Origin: G965232465 sp965232465
Lineage (GTDB): Bacteria > Pseudomonadota > Alphaproteobacteria > JAQWUY01
Length of the DNA: 64,000 nt
NCBI GenBank assembly: GCA_965232465.1
Contig: OZ246977.1
Span: forward strand, 1,922,001 to 1,986,000
Direction of reading: 5' to 3'
Part shown: positions 8,162 through 17,837 of the stretch, piece by piece
How positions within the stretch are numbered: the first letter of the stretch is position 1
Layout: each line of letters opens with the position of its first letter
Position numbers and translations under genes: made by a program
Notes under the pieces: model-generated
Databases searched by the model: none
Told to the model about the DNA's origin: nothing
The model's input: only the letters and a program-made list of their open reading frames with translations

Positions 8162-9502
8162 TTAATATCCCAAATCTGTATATACCTGTTTGGTGATGTC
8201 TTCAATGGATTTATCCGATTTGCGTTCGATATATTCCAACCACACAGCTTCGATAATATCCACCAACGATGCATTGGTGTCGGATACGGCATTATCCGCC
8301 AGTTGTTGTGCGGTAACCCCAATCAATGCAGGGGCATTCTCTTCAAGAGTTTTTACATCTTGTGGACTTAATTTCCACACATCTGTTGCCGATGGCATAC
8401 CCGCCCTTCTTAGTTTGCTAGCCTGTGAATCCACGGACATCATATAATTGATAAACACCAACGCCGCCGCAGGATTGGGGGCATTTGATGGTATTGCCAA
8501 GAAGTTTTTGTTGGCAATCATCAAATTTTTGGGGAATATAAATTGCCTGCCTGTTTCAGGATAAGTTCCCTGTGCCAACTCCACAGACGCCGCATAATAT
8601 CCAAATTTACACGCAAAATCGATCTGTTGATTTAGGAACAAACCATCCTGTTCTCTGGGGCTGTTGGGATATTGCACTTTGCCAGCGGCACCGCCCAGCA
8701 GATATGGTTCAATATCCCGCAAATATTGCATTCCCGGTTTAATGCGTCTTGCCAATTCTGTTGCGGAAATATCTTGGGCATCCATTTGAAAACTCTCGGC
8801 ACCATCCCCCCTTGGTGTATGTGCATATAATACAGTTTGCACAAAAGTATTCCCCAAATAATGGGGCGGTTTAATATACACAAACCGTTCAGGATTTACC
8901 TGTAAATACTGTTTCAAATCCTTAAAATCAGAGGGGACTTCACCCTGTGTTACTGTGGCGGAATTATAATGGCAAATATATTGTTCCCCAGACCAAGGGG
9001 CTTCTGTCCCATCGTTCATAACGCCAAAATCCCGTAAATTCTGTAACGATCGGGGGTCATTAGCATTCAGTTCAAAATTTTTGGCATTGGGTAACTGAAA
9101 TACAAAACCACCAAATAAGGCATTATTGCGTTTTAATGAGGCAAAGTTTTCACCATTTAACCACAACACATCCACACTGCCTTCCCCCAATTTTCTGCCG
9201 GCGGACTTTTCCGCAAGTATCACATCGACGGCATCTTTGGCATTACTGCGCACAGCATTCAATCGTATGCCTTGTTTTTTAATGGCAGGTCCAGCAACAC
9301 CATCCACCCAGCCATTAATAATGTCCGATCCGCCCCAATGGTAAAAATTTACTTTACCCTGTTTTTTGGCAATATCTTCCACTTGCTGCCACGATAATTT
9401 ACCAGCTAAAAAATCTTGACGAAACGAATCCATATCACTTGCAATGGCTGAGGTTAATGGCACAAAACACATTATTACAAATGCTAACAGAAATTTTTTC
9501 AT
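8162..9502 (-). CDS. YnjB-like ABC transporter substrate-binding protein, orphan
   Basis: The 446-residue protein starts with a cleavable signal peptide (MKKFLLAFVIMCFVPLTSAIA) and so is periplasmic. WQQVEDIAKKQGKVNFYHWG, followed by INGWVDG and the later YICHYNSA and NFLAIPSNAPNPAAALVFIN segments, matches the YnjB-type binding proteins (COG4134). The fold is an extracellular solute-binding protein of the iron/thiamine/spermidine group. AAGGAAA precedes the ATG. Family members normally sit with a permease (YnjC) and ATPase (YnjD). Neither is nearby, so it either works with components elsewhere or is a remnant. A good promoter lies upstream at 9577-9605. The ligand is unknown. Confidence 0.8.
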   Translation of the reverse strand: MKKFLLAFVIMCFVPLTSAIASDMDSFRQDFLAGKLSWQQVEDIAKKQGKVNFYHWGGSDIINGWVDGVAGPAIKKQGIRLNAVRSNAKDAVDVILAEKSAGRKLGEGSVDVLWLNGENFASLKRNNALFGGFVFQLPNAKNFELNANDPRSLQNLRDFGVMNDGTEAPWSGEQYICHYNSATVTQGEVPSDFKDLKQYLQVNPERFVYIKPPHYLGNTFVQTVLYAHTPRGDGAESFQMDAQDISATELARRIKPGMQYLRDIEPYLLGGAAGKVQYPNSPREQDGLFLNQQIDFACKFGYYAASVELAQGTYPETGRQFIFPKNLMIANKNFLAIPSNAPNPAAALVFINYMMSVDSQASKLRRAGMPSATDVWKLSPQDVKTLEENAPALIGVTAQQLADNAVSDTNASLVDIIEAVWLEYIERKSDKSIEDITKQVYTDLGY

Positions 9503-9576
9503 TTTTATTTTCCTTACTTTTATTTACAACACTTACAAAAATAGACCTTATGGGAATACCTTGATACATTGTATGT

Positions 9577-9605
9577 ATAATATATATCTTTATCGGGAAT
9601 TACAA
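9577..9605 (-). promoter_or_regulatory. Putative promoter of the YnjB-like gene
   Basis: On the minus strand TTGTAA (9600-9605), a 17-bp spacer and TATTAT (9577-9582) lie about 75 bp upstream of the ATG at 9502. Confidence 0.45.
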
Positions 9606-9704
9606 GTAAAATTTTATGTATTGACCACCCCCCATGCCAATTTTACCCGTTAAAATAATATGTTACACATATTTTTGCTCATTTTTGCAAAATTTTTGGC
9701 GATG

Positions 9705-10700
9705 CTATTGCATGTGTATCACTTGTTTTTGTTGTAACGATTGTTGTGCCATATATGCCAATTTTATCGCCATCACCCCATCATACAACGATGTTGCCAC
9801 AGGCGTCTTATGTGTAACAGATTGCCAAAATGATTCCGATTGATAATAATAACTTTTTTCATATCGTTGTAAAAAAAAATCTTCCAACCGCACTTGTATT
9901 TTAGTGGTATTTTGGGTATATTTAACCATATTATTTTCATGTTCATTTTCCGATTGAAGCATACCTTTGCTACCAAACACTTCCAATCGCTGATCATATC
10001 CGTACACCGCTTGACGGGAATTGATAATTTGGCATAATACCCCCCCTTCGGATTGTAAATGTAATGCGTTGGTATCTATGTCATCATACCATTGCAGGGC
10101 ATTATCAATACGAATACCCCCACTGGCAAAAATATTACAGATGTCATCGTCGCCTAATATATATCGTACCATGTCAAAATCATGAATGGTCATATCCATA
10201 AACATACCACCTGATTTTTCAATATACGATAAGGGGGGCAAGCCAGAATCACGACTGATAATAGTAATATTATGTATATCGCCAATATCACCATTTATAA
10301 CCGCCTGTTGCACGGCACGATGTGTGGGGTCAAATCGACGGTTAAAACCCATCATAATCGGGACATCACAACCCGATAAATCGCACAGACATTTTTCCGC
10401 TATGTCCATGTCTAGTGTTACAGGCTTTTCACAGAATACCGCTTTACCCGCCTTAGCAGATTGATATATAAAATCGACATGCGTATCCGTAGGGGTGCAG
10501 ATATACACCGCTTGTACATCGGGGTGTGTAATAGCTTGTTCGGGGCTGTCGACCACTTGACAATCATAATTTTGTGCAAATTTTTGTGCCAGTTCATCAA
10601 AAACATCATATACGCATACAATTTTTACCCCTAATTGTAATAACGATTTTGCATGTACCCATCCAATACGACCCGCCCCTAAAATAGCAACAGTTTTCAC
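9705..10700 (-). CDS. iolG: Inositol 2-dehydrogenase (Gfo/Idh/MocA family)
   Basis: The 331-residue product has the N-terminal Rossmann fold (AILGAGRIGWVHAKSL), the EKP motif in KAVFCEKPVTLD with its conserved lysine, and the C-terminal MTIHDFDMVRYIL segment with the catalytic His and Asp. These match myo-inositol 2-dehydrogenase, which oxidises inositol to scyllo-inosose with NAD. The start codon is GTG at 10700, preceded by AGGGGGAA; an overlapping ATG would stop immediately. It is the last gene of the inositol operon, 14 bp after mmsA. Because a second family member lies at 18754-19770, the assignment of which acts on myo-inositol is inference. Confidence 0.88.
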   Translation of the reverse strand: MKTVAILGAGRIGWVHAKSLLQLGVKIVCVYDVFDELAQKFAQNYDCQVVDSPEQAITHPDVQAVYICTPTDTHVDFIYQSAKAGKAVFCEKPVTLDMDIAEKCLCDLSGCDVPIMMGFNRRFDPTHRAVQQAVINGDIGDIHNITIISRDSGLPPLSYIEKSGGMFMDMTIHDFDMVRYILGDDDICNIFASGGIRIDNALQWYDDIDTNALHLQSEGGVLCQIINSRQAVYGYDQRLEVFGSKGMLQSENEHENNMVKYTQNTTKIQVRLEDFFLQRYEKSYYYQSESFWQSVTHKTPVATSLYDGVMAIKLAYMAQQSLQQKQVIHMQ

Positions 10701-10714
10701 ATTTCCCCCTATTA

Positions 10715-12205
10715 TTATCGTTGAGTAAAGTTAAATTCCGCACCCCGTTGAAGGGATGACGACCACCGTTGGCTTACCGTTTTTAACTTGGTATAAAAAT
10801 GTACACCTTCGGCACCATATACACCATGGGATCCAAATGACGATTGTTTCCAACCGCCAAAGCTATGAAATCCAACAGGTACAGGAATGGGTACATTTAC
10901 CCCAACCATACCCACATTTACCGTATTTACAAAATGTCGGGATACATCGCCATCATTGGTAAATAATGCAGCCCCATTCCCATATTTACACCCTTCAACA
11001 ATTTCCATAGCATGTGTATATGATTTTGCCCGTACCACACATAATACAGGTCCAAAAATCTCTTGTTGGTAAATGGTCATATCAGCGGTTACACAGTCAA
11101 ACAACGACCCACCCAAATAGTACCCGTTTTCATATCCTGTGACCATATAATCACGACCATCGACAACCAATTCAGCACCCTCATCGATACCCGTTTCAAT
11201 ATATCCAATAATCTTGTCACGGTGTTCAGCGGAAATAACCGCCCCCATGTCCTTTGCCGTGTCCCAAGCACCAATATCAAGGTTTTTTACCCGATGAGAA
11301 ATTTTTGCCACCATTTCATCGGCAACATCATCCCCAACCGCAACAAGCACAGATATTGCCATACACCGTTCACCTGCGGCACCATACCCTGCACCAACAA
11401 TACAATCCACAGCACCATCAATATCAGCATCCGGCATTACAATCATATGATTTTTGGCACCGCCAAGAGCTTGTACCCGTTTGTTATGTGCGGTTCCCGT
11501 GTGATATATATATTCTGCAATTGGCGTAGATCCCACAAACGATACGGCCTGAATATCAGGGTGTTTTAAAATACTGTTTACTGCATCCACACCGCCATTT
11601 ACCACATTAAATACCCCATCGGGTATCCCCGCCTGTTGTAACAGGTCCGCCAATATTAGGCCCGCCTCGGGGTTTTTCTCAGACGGTTTCAAAATAAAGG
11701 TATTACCTGTGGCAATTGCCATTGGTATCATCCACAATGGCACCATACAGGGAAAATTAAATGGGGTAATGCCGGCAACAACCCCCAAGGGATACCGATT
11801 GGACAATACATCAATACCTGTTGCAACTTGCCGGGAATAATCGCCACTTTGGTGGGTATTAATACCACAGGCATATTCCACAATTTCCAACCCCCGTGCC
11901 ACTTCGCCTTTGGCATCTTCGAAGACTTTACCGTGCTGTTTCGATATTGCTGTGGCGATTTTGTCCCTATTGGCAATCAACAATTCCCGAAATTTATATA
12001 ACACCACGGACCGTTTCATAGACGAAGTTTGCGACCATGATACAAACGCCTGTTTGGCAACCGCAACCGCCATATTAACATCTTTGATACCACTGTTATA
12101 TACCACACCTGTTTGTACACCATTGGATGGCATATATACGGGTGTTGTGTCGGTTGCGGTCGATTTTACAATCTGACCATTGATATAATTATGAAATTCT
12201 TGCAT
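10715..12205 (-). CDS. mmsA: Methylmalonate-semialdehyde / malonate-semialdehyde dehydrogenase (acylating)
   Basis: The 496-residue aldehyde dehydrogenase has GITPFNFPCMVPLWMIPMAI and VNGGVDAVNSILKHPDIQAV. Catalytic Cys281 is in GERCMA, and the usual general-base glutamate is replaced by Asn in ALGGAKNH. This replacement and the length are typical of the CoA-dependent MmsA/IolA subfamily. In the inositol pathway (as IolA) it converts malonate semialdehyde to acetyl-CoA with NAD and CoA. AAGGAT lies 11 nt before the ATG. It is embedded between iolD and iolG with short gaps, so it functions as the last enzyme of inositol degradation. It may also serve valine catabolism. Confidence 0.93.
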   Translation of the reverse strand: MQEFHNYINGQIVKSTATDTTPVYMPSNGVQTGVVYNSGIKDVNMAVAVAKQAFVSWSQTSSMKRSVVLYKFRELLIANRDKIATAISKQHGKVFEDAKGEVARGLEIVEYACGINTHQSGDYSRQVATGIDVLSNRYPLGVVAGITPFNFPCMVPLWMIPMAIATGNTFILKPSEKNPEAGLILADLLQQAGIPDGVFNVVNGGVDAVNSILKHPDIQAVSFVGSTPIAEYIYHTGTAHNKRVQALGGAKNHMIVMPDADIDGAVDCIVGAGYGAAGERCMAISVLVAVGDDVADEMVAKISHRVKNLDIGAWDTAKDMGAVISAEHRDKIIGYIETGIDEGAELVVDGRDYMVTGYENGYYLGGSLFDCVTADMTIYQQEIFGPVLCVVRAKSYTHAMEIVEGCKYGNGAALFTNDGDVSRHFVNTVNVGMVGVNVPIPVPVGFHSFGGWKQSSFGSHGVYGAEGVHFYTKLKTVSQRWSSSLQRGAEFNFTQR

Positions 12206-12250
12206 TTTAAAATTAATCCTTTTTTGGTTAAAATTCTTTATAAAAAATGG

Positions 12251-14110
12251 TTAAACACCTTTACGTTGGCGTTTCTTTGCCTCGTCAAGATTTTTACGTG
12301 CTTCATTTATGGAGACAAGCGGTGATACTTCGGGAACCCCTACTTCCCACCATGCCCCAGATTCCGTCCAAGCGTGTTGCTGTACACATACGGATATAAC
12401 ATAAGTTTTATCCGCTTGTTTTGCCCGCTTAAACGCAGCGGCCAATTGTTCCGCAGTAATAACATGTTCCGCATCCGCCCCCATAGATTTAGCATTTTGC
12501 ACAAAGTCAACAGGTTGCCATTTACCAGAGGTACGACAATCTTGATACAGATTGTTAAAACCCTTACCCCCTTGCCCTGTTTGCAGGCGGTTAATTACTG
12601 CGTATCCCGCATTATCACACACAACAACAATCATTTTATGACCTGACAAAACAGAACTGTAAATATCTTGATTCATCATCATATAACTGCCGTCCCCGAC
12701 CATGACAATAGTATCATCCACATTATTGGTCCGTGCCATTGCCGCCCCCCAACCGCCACTGATTTCATACCCCATACAGGAAAATCCATATTCACAATCA
12801 AAGCTATCCAATGCTGTGCTATCCCAACAGGTATTTACCTCCCCCGGTAACCCCCCAGCAGCGGCAACCAGATAATCATTATCACCAGAATGTTGTTTAA
12901 TAACCCCGACAACTTGTGCATATGTTAAGGTATCCTGTTTATTTTTAGGGGATAAATCTTTCTGAGATTTTATATATGTATTCCATTTCGCCCGATGATT
13001 TTGTGCGGTTTGTAACCATGATACAGGTGCCTGCCAATCCCCCAATTCGGCGGTAATGTCTTGTAATGACACCAGTGCATCGCCCACCACAGCAATAGAG
13101 CGGTGTTTTACCGCATCAAAAAGAGCCGTATTGATACCAATAATCTGTGCATTCTGGGAAAACACAGACCAAGATGCAGTTGTAAAATCTTGTAAACGGC
13201 ATCCAATGGATACGATAACATCCGCATCCCCTGCACAGGCATTTGCAGATGACGATCCCGTGGTACCAATCGGTCCCACAAAGTGGGGATTATCCACCAA
13301 CACGGAGGCTTTTCCCGCCACGGTTTCCGCCACAGGAATACGGTATTTTTCCGCAAAATGTGCCAATGTGGCATGGGCACCGCTGTATCGTACCCCACCG
13401 CCGGCAATAATTAGTGGCTTGTTGGCACTTTTTAATACTTGTACCGCTTGGGATACACTCTGGGTATCAGGGCGATTACGGGAAATATACCAGATTTTTG
13501 GTTCAAAGAAAACCTGTGGATAATCATACGCCATTGCCTGTACATCTTGGCACATTCCCAGAAACACGGGACCACAGTCCGCAGGATCCAATAAAGTCGC
13601 CATCATTTGTGGCAAAGTATGCAATACCTGTTCTGGGTGGGTTAAACGATCCCAATAGCGTGTAACCGATTTAAAACTGTCATTAACGGTAATGGTGGGA
13701 TTATTAAAATGCTCCACCTGTTGTAACACGGGGTCGGGCAATCTGGATGCAAAAGTATCCCCCGATATTACCAATAATGGGAGTCGGTTTGCCATGGCAA
13801 CCCCACAAGCGGTTACCATATTTGTAGCCCCCGGTCCCACGGAAGATGTGGCAATCATAATTTGACGGCGGTTTTTGGCTTTGGCATATGCCACACCCGC
13901 CAGTGCCATACCTTGTTCGTTCTGTCCCCGCCAAGTGGGCAACACATCTTGTACCCGCTCCAAGGCTTCGGCAAAACAGGTTACATTACCATGCCCAAAA
14001 ATACCAAATATCCCCGCAAATAAAGGGACTTGTACCCCGTCGATAACTGTATATTGATTGATAAGATATTTTACCAGTGCTTGTGCAGCAGTTAATTTTA
14101 TTGTTGTCAT
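12251..14110 (-). CDS. iolD: 3D-(3,5/4)-trihydroxycyclohexane-1,2-dione acylhydrolase, ThDP enzyme
   Basis: IolD hydrolytically opens the ring of trihydroxycyclohexanedione to 5-deoxyglucuronate. The 619-residue product is a thiamine-diphosphate enzyme. The N-terminal domain has GHGNVTCFAEAL and NEQGMALAG with the catalytic Glu. A central domain has PLIIAGGGVRYSGAHATL. The C-terminal ThDP domain has VGDGSYMMMNQDIYS. I chose the ATG at 14110 (MTTIKLTAAQ) because AAAGGA precedes it and it starts 13 bp after the iolB stop. A longer in-frame start at 14212 would overlap iolB and adds residues unlike the family. It is followed by mmsA after 45 bp. Confidence 0.93.
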   Translation of the reverse strand: MTTIKLTAAQALVKYLINQYTVIDGVQVPLFAGIFGIFGHGNVTCFAEALERVQDVLPTWRGQNEQGMALAGVAYAKAKNRRQIMIATSSVGPGATNMVTACGVAMANRLPLLVISGDTFASRLPDPVLQQVEHFNNPTITVNDSFKSVTRYWDRLTHPEQVLHTLPQMMATLLDPADCGPVFLGMCQDVQAMAYDYPQVFFEPKIWYISRNRPDTQSVSQAVQVLKSANKPLIIAGGGVRYSGAHATLAHFAEKYRIPVAETVAGKASVLVDNPHFVGPIGTTGSSSANACAGDADVIVSIGCRLQDFTTASWSVFSQNAQIIGINTALFDAVKHRSIAVVGDALVSLQDITAELGDWQAPVSWLQTAQNHRAKWNTYIKSQKDLSPKNKQDTLTYAQVVGVIKQHSGDNDYLVAAAGGLPGEVNTCWDSTALDSFDCEYGFSCMGYEISGGWGAAMARTNNVDDTIVMVGDGSYMMMNQDIYSSVLSGHKMIVVVCDNAGYAVINRLQTGQGGKGFNNLYQDCRTSGKWQPVDFVQNAKSMGADAEHVITAEQLAAAFKRAKQADKTYVISVCVQQHAWTESGAWWEVGVPEVSPLVSINEARKNLDEAKKRQRKGV

Positions 14111-14123
14111 ATCTTTTTTTCCT

Positions 14124-14975
14124 TTATTTTGAATTATATGCGTCTGTGTTAATCCAATGGTGATCTTGTTCCATATGGAATTTCCAAATTTTCGTTGGAC
14201 CCGCCATAACATTTAAATAATAATTGTCATACCCTGCAAGGGTTGCAACTGGATGATACCCCCGTGGCACCATTACCACATCCTTGTTATATGCGGCCAT
14301 ACATTCGTCTAATTCCCTATCTTCTGTGTATACCCGCTGCATACAAAAACCTTGGCAAGGGTTAAAACGGTGGTAATATGTTTCCTCTAATAAACTTTCA
14401 TGGGGCAGATTATCCCGATCATGCTTATGGGATGGATACGAACTGGTATTGCCTTCGTCTGTAAAAACTTCCACAACCAGCAACGCATGTGCGGCAGCCG
14501 ATTCAGGTAAAATATTATGTACATGACGGATATTTTGCCCCCTCCCCCGTGTTTCTGCCGACACATCATCGGGTGATATAACACGGGTTGCCAAATGTTT
14601 ATTTTTACTTTTTAATGCAGTATCAGGTGCTTTACACACCCCAATTTCACAGTCTGTGTCCCCTGTAATCGTAAAATCAGTTGCCCCTGATATATATACG
14701 GAATATGGTTTTATGTGCTGTCCATTGTGTTTTTCAAATGGGCTGATGCGGTTACCTAATTGGGTAAATGTATCCATTTGTGTACTGATTGTTGCTTTAC
14801 CTGATATAATAACCACGCAGATTTCATTTTTATCACCTGTAATTTTTACCGATTGTCCAGACTGTAATTCGTAGGCACTGAATCCTACATATGTCCAACC
14901 AGCGGATTCGGGTGTAATATGTTGTGTACGGCCATTTTCATCAGGTGTGGTATATTTTGATAATAAATATGACAT
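14124..14975 (-). CDS. iolB: 5-deoxy-glucuronate isomerase
   Basis: The 283-residue bicupin matches IolB, which isomerises 5-deoxyglucuronate to 5-dehydro-2-deoxygluconate. The C-terminal cupin has metal-ligand residues in YPSHKHDRDNLPHESLLEE. The conserved tail is VMVPRGYHPVATLAGYDNYY followed by LNVMAGPTKIWKFHMEQDHHW. The length and the start (MSYLLSKYTTP) are typical of the family. It sits between iolC-iolJ (15 bp gap) and iolD (13 bp gap) in the operon. Confidence 0.94.
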   Translation of the reverse strand: MSYLLSKYTTPDENGRTQHITPESAGWTYVGFSAYELQSGQSVKITGDKNEICVVIISGKATISTQMDTFTQLGNRISPFEKHNGQHIKPYSVYISGATDFTITGDTDCEIGVCKAPDTALKSKNKHLATRVISPDDVSAETRGRGQNIRHVHNILPESAAAHALLVVEVFTDEGNTSSYPSHKHDRDNLPHESLLEETYYHRFNPCQGFCMQRVYTEDRELDECMAAYNKDVVMVPRGYHPVATLAGYDNYYLNVMAGPTKIWKFHMEQDHHWINTDAYNSK

Positions 14976-14990
14976 TTTAATATTTTCTCC

Positions 14991-16943
14991 TTAATATTTT
15001 CTTTTTAATATTTTTTCTTGGGTGTTATTTTTATCGCACATCGCCTGTTGCCATGCGTTATGTACAGCGGTATAATTATGTTGTAATGCCTGTATAAACG
15101 CAGTATCATTTATGGTGCCTGATAGCCATTGCTGTAATGGATCGCCAAAAATAGTACGACCGATGGCAAATCCCTTACACCATTTTTGCCCTTTGGCATA
15201 AACAAAACCTTCACTTAAAGTATCCAAAGGACAGCCCAACCCTAATATCAATACCCCACGACAATGGGGGGCATTAGTATCAATTGCATCGGATACTGCC
15301 TGCCATTGTTTTATATTTAAAGTTGGTAATTTCCACCAATCGGGCTTAATCCCCAAATCATATATATTCTGCAACGACTGTGCCATACTGGTATCGGTCA
15401 TATCATAGCCTTCGGGGTGAATGATTTCCAGTAACAATTCATGCCCTGTAACACACACCGCATCCCACAATAATGTAATGCGGTGTAATTGTTCCATATT
15501 TATATCCGCATCCCCATCAGGGTGATAAAACATCAAACATTTAATGATATGCTCTTTGGGACATGTTTTTAATTGTGTTCCCATATCATCGCCCCGTTCA
15601 AATTGCAATGGATAGGATCTTGGTAATTCCACAGGACGGGCAACCCAAATATTATCCCCAGTGGCATCGTTTAAGGCATCTTGTCCAAAGGTTTCATCGA
15701 TCAAAACACCAAAATTTGTCCCCAAAGTTGCAGATACTTGTTTCCCCGCTTGTAACATCAATTGTTTTGCGTATGTAATGCGATTCTCATCCACGCCCAA
15801 TTGTGCACACACTTCCATCATTTGAATACGATGATCAAAAGCAAAAATAGACAAAGGGGCTCGCCATATTGGTCTATCAGATGCTGTTACCCGATGTAAA
15901 TAATTTAAGTGCGTATCTTGATCAGGCCGTGATACCATATGTTGACGGTGCAGATAATCGGATAATTCCTGCCAAGTGGGCATGGCTGGGGTACACCCAT
16001 GTCTTGACACCACCAATGCCCCCGATGCATTGCCATATTGTAATGCCTTTTCGATACTGTTTTCCACAATATATCCCCGTAGGAAACCGCTCATAAACGC
16101 ATCGCCTGCACCCAATACATTTAATACTTCGACCTGTACACCGACGCTATTTATACCCCCGTCGATATGGTCTGGGATGGCGTGTTCATATACACTTGCA
16201 CCCGATGCACCCCGCTTTAAAACAATACTTGCATTTGTTAAATTACGGATATTTTTTAACGCCTGTAAAGTATCGGTAGTACCACCAGCAATATGAATTT
16301 CTTCGTCTGTTCCCACAATCAAATCAAAATAGGGAATAAGGGATTGTAAATGTGCCGTTACTGTGTTGTCGGCAACAAACCGTGTATCCCCATCACCTTT
16401 GGGGGTCAATCCCCAAAGGACAGGTCGATAATCAATGTCCAAGCACCGTATTACACTGTGCTTTTTCGCATATTCTAATGCCTGTAACGAAGCCCCTAAC
16501 ATAGGCTGTGCCGATAAGTGTGTCCCCGTAATTAATAACACTTTGCTGTCGGCAATGGCAGCTTCGTTAATGTCATCGGCACAAATGGACGCATCCGCAC
16601 AATTTTCACGATAAAATAGCAATGGGAATTGTTCCTTATTTTTAATAGCTAATATAGCAATAGCGGTCAGGCGATCGTCATCCACCCCAATTTGCGAAGT
16701 ATCGACACCTTCTTTTTGTAATTGCTCCACAATATACGCCCCAAATTGCTCATTACCCACCTTAGTTATTAGGGCGGATTTTAATCCCAAGCGTGCCGTA
16801 CCTGTGGCAATATTTAAAGATGAACCCCCAATATATTTGGCAAAACTAGATACATCTTCCAATCTTGCCCCAATTTGTTCCGCATACAAATCAACACTTG
16901 CACGCCCCAAGCACATTACATCCCATTTCGTATCATTTTTCAT
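14991..16943 (-). CDS. iolC: IolC-IolJ fusion: 5-dehydro-2-deoxygluconokinase with C-terminal DUF2090 aldolase-like domain
   Basis: The 650-residue protein joins two domains. Residues 1 to about 335 are a PfkB-family sugar kinase, with YIGGSSLNIATGTARLGL and the signature VLNVLGAGDAFMSGFLRGY carrying the catalytic Asp. It phosphorylates 5-dehydro-2-deoxygluconate. Residues from about 355 on are a DUF2090 TIM barrel (LSIFAFDHRIQMMEV, then GFAIGRTIFGDPLQQWL), associated with cleavage of the phosphorylated product to malonate semialdehyde and DHAP. No separate iolJ is present, so the fusion probably covers both steps. I chose the ATG at 16943 (MKNDTKWDVM) because GGGAAA precedes it; an upstream in-frame ATG at 17015 would overlap the regulator gene. 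Confidence 0.9.
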   Translation of the reverse strand: MKNDTKWDVMCLGRASVDLYAEQIGARLEDVSSFAKYIGGSSLNIATGTARLGLKSALITKVGNEQFGAYIVEQLQKEGVDTSQIGVDDDRLTAIAILAIKNKEQFPLLFYRENCADASICADDINEAAIADSKVLLITGTHLSAQPMLGASLQALEYAKKHSVIRCLDIDYRPVLWGLTPKGDGDTRFVADNTVTAHLQSLIPYFDLIVGTDEEIHIAGGTTDTLQALKNIRNLTNASIVLKRGASGASVYEHAIPDHIDGGINSVGVQVEVLNVLGAGDAFMSGFLRGYIVENSIEKALQYGNASGALVVSRHGCTPAMPTWQELSDYLHRQHMVSRPDQDTHLNYLHRVTASDRPIWRAPLSIFAFDHRIQMMEVCAQLGVDENRITYAKQLMLQAGKQVSATLGTNFGVLIDETFGQDALNDATGDNIWVARPVELPRSYPLQFERGDDMGTQLKTCPKEHIIKCLMFYHPDGDADINMEQLHRITLLWDAVCVTGHELLLEIIHPEGYDMTDTSMAQSLQNIYDLGIKPDWWKLPTLNIKQWQAVSDAIDTNAPHCRGVLILGLGCPLDTLSEGFVYAKGQKWCKGFAIGRTIFGDPLQQWLSGTINDTAFIQALQHNYTAVHNAWQQAMCDKNNTQEKILKRKY

Positions 16944-16995
16944 ATTTATTTCCCAATCTGCATATTGTTTTTTAAATCCTTCCACACCCCAAGTT

Positions 16996-17793
16996 TTAAT
17001 TTTCCCTAACGGCAATAGTTTTCAAAATCGCCTCGACCAAAACAATGGCACCTGATAAGGTACGGGGAAATTCGTTGGCATCTTCCTTGATACACAAGCA
17101 ACATTCAACCCCTTGATAAACGGGGCTGGTAATCGCATCTGTGATACCTACGGACGCCATACCCTTTTTACGACTGATGTGCAACAATTCACTGACTGGT
17201 CCCCAATAATTTTTAAACGATACAACAACCAAACAATCTTGTCGCTGTGCATTGTTTAAATATGACTTTGTCAAATTATCTTCGTTCGGTAAAATAATAG
17301 GGTTGTATCCCAGCCCTAATAAAGCATAGCGTATGGTCAACGCCACGGATTCTGAGCGCCCCCGTGCATATATATAAACAGATTTAGCATTTACGATTTT
17401 GTCGGCAATGCTGTCCAATTGTTGCTGATTTGTATCATCCAATATGGTATCGATTTGGTGTATGGCACGCATCACAGAATCCTGTAATATATCCATTTCA
17501 CCAGAAGCCATATTTTCTTTTAATCGTGCCACACGATCTGCATATACAGATCGCTTTTGCCGATAGTCTTCTGCAAAAACTTTTTGCATGGACTTGAAAC
17601 CATCAAAGTCTAATGTTTTTGCAAAACGAATAAGTGCCGACGGCTTTACATCCGTCCGTTCGGCAATATCTTGAATTGTCATAATGACAATTTCTTCTGA
17701 ATTTTCCAAAACAAAATCAGCAATTCTTCGTAAAACGGGGGACAGCGAATTGTATTCTTGTGCTATTTTGTGTCTTAAAACATGTACATCCAT
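16996..17793 (-). CDS. RpiR-family transcriptional regulator with SIS domain (IolR-like)
   Basis: The 265-residue product has an N-terminal RpiR helix-turn-helix (MTIQDIAERTDVKPSALIRF, then AKTLDFDGFKSM). A C-terminal SIS sugar-phosphate-binding domain follows from about residue 125 (IADKIVNAKSVYIYARGRSE, VVSFKNYWGPVSELLHISRK). RpiR regulators of this type control inositol catabolism in rhizobia. Its place inside the iol operon, between iolE and iolC, supports that role. The effector is probably a phosphorylated intermediate such as the IolC product. AGGGT precedes the ATG. No operator was identified with confidence. Confidence 0.88.
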   Translation of the reverse strand: MDVHVLRHKIAQEYNSLSPVLRRIADFVLENSEEIVIMTIQDIAERTDVKPSALIRFAKTLDFDGFKSMQKVFAEDYRQKRSVYADRVARLKENMASGEMDILQDSVMRAIHQIDTILDDTNQQQLDSIADKIVNAKSVYIYARGRSESVALTIRYALLGLGYNPIILPNEDNLTKSYLNNAQRQDCLVVVSFKNYWGPVSELLHISRKKGMASVGITDAITSPVYQGVECCLCIKEDANEFPRTLSGAIVLVEAILKTIAVREN

Positions 17794-17837
17794 AATTATT
17801 TTACCCTAAAATAAAAAATATAATACTCTATTTTATA

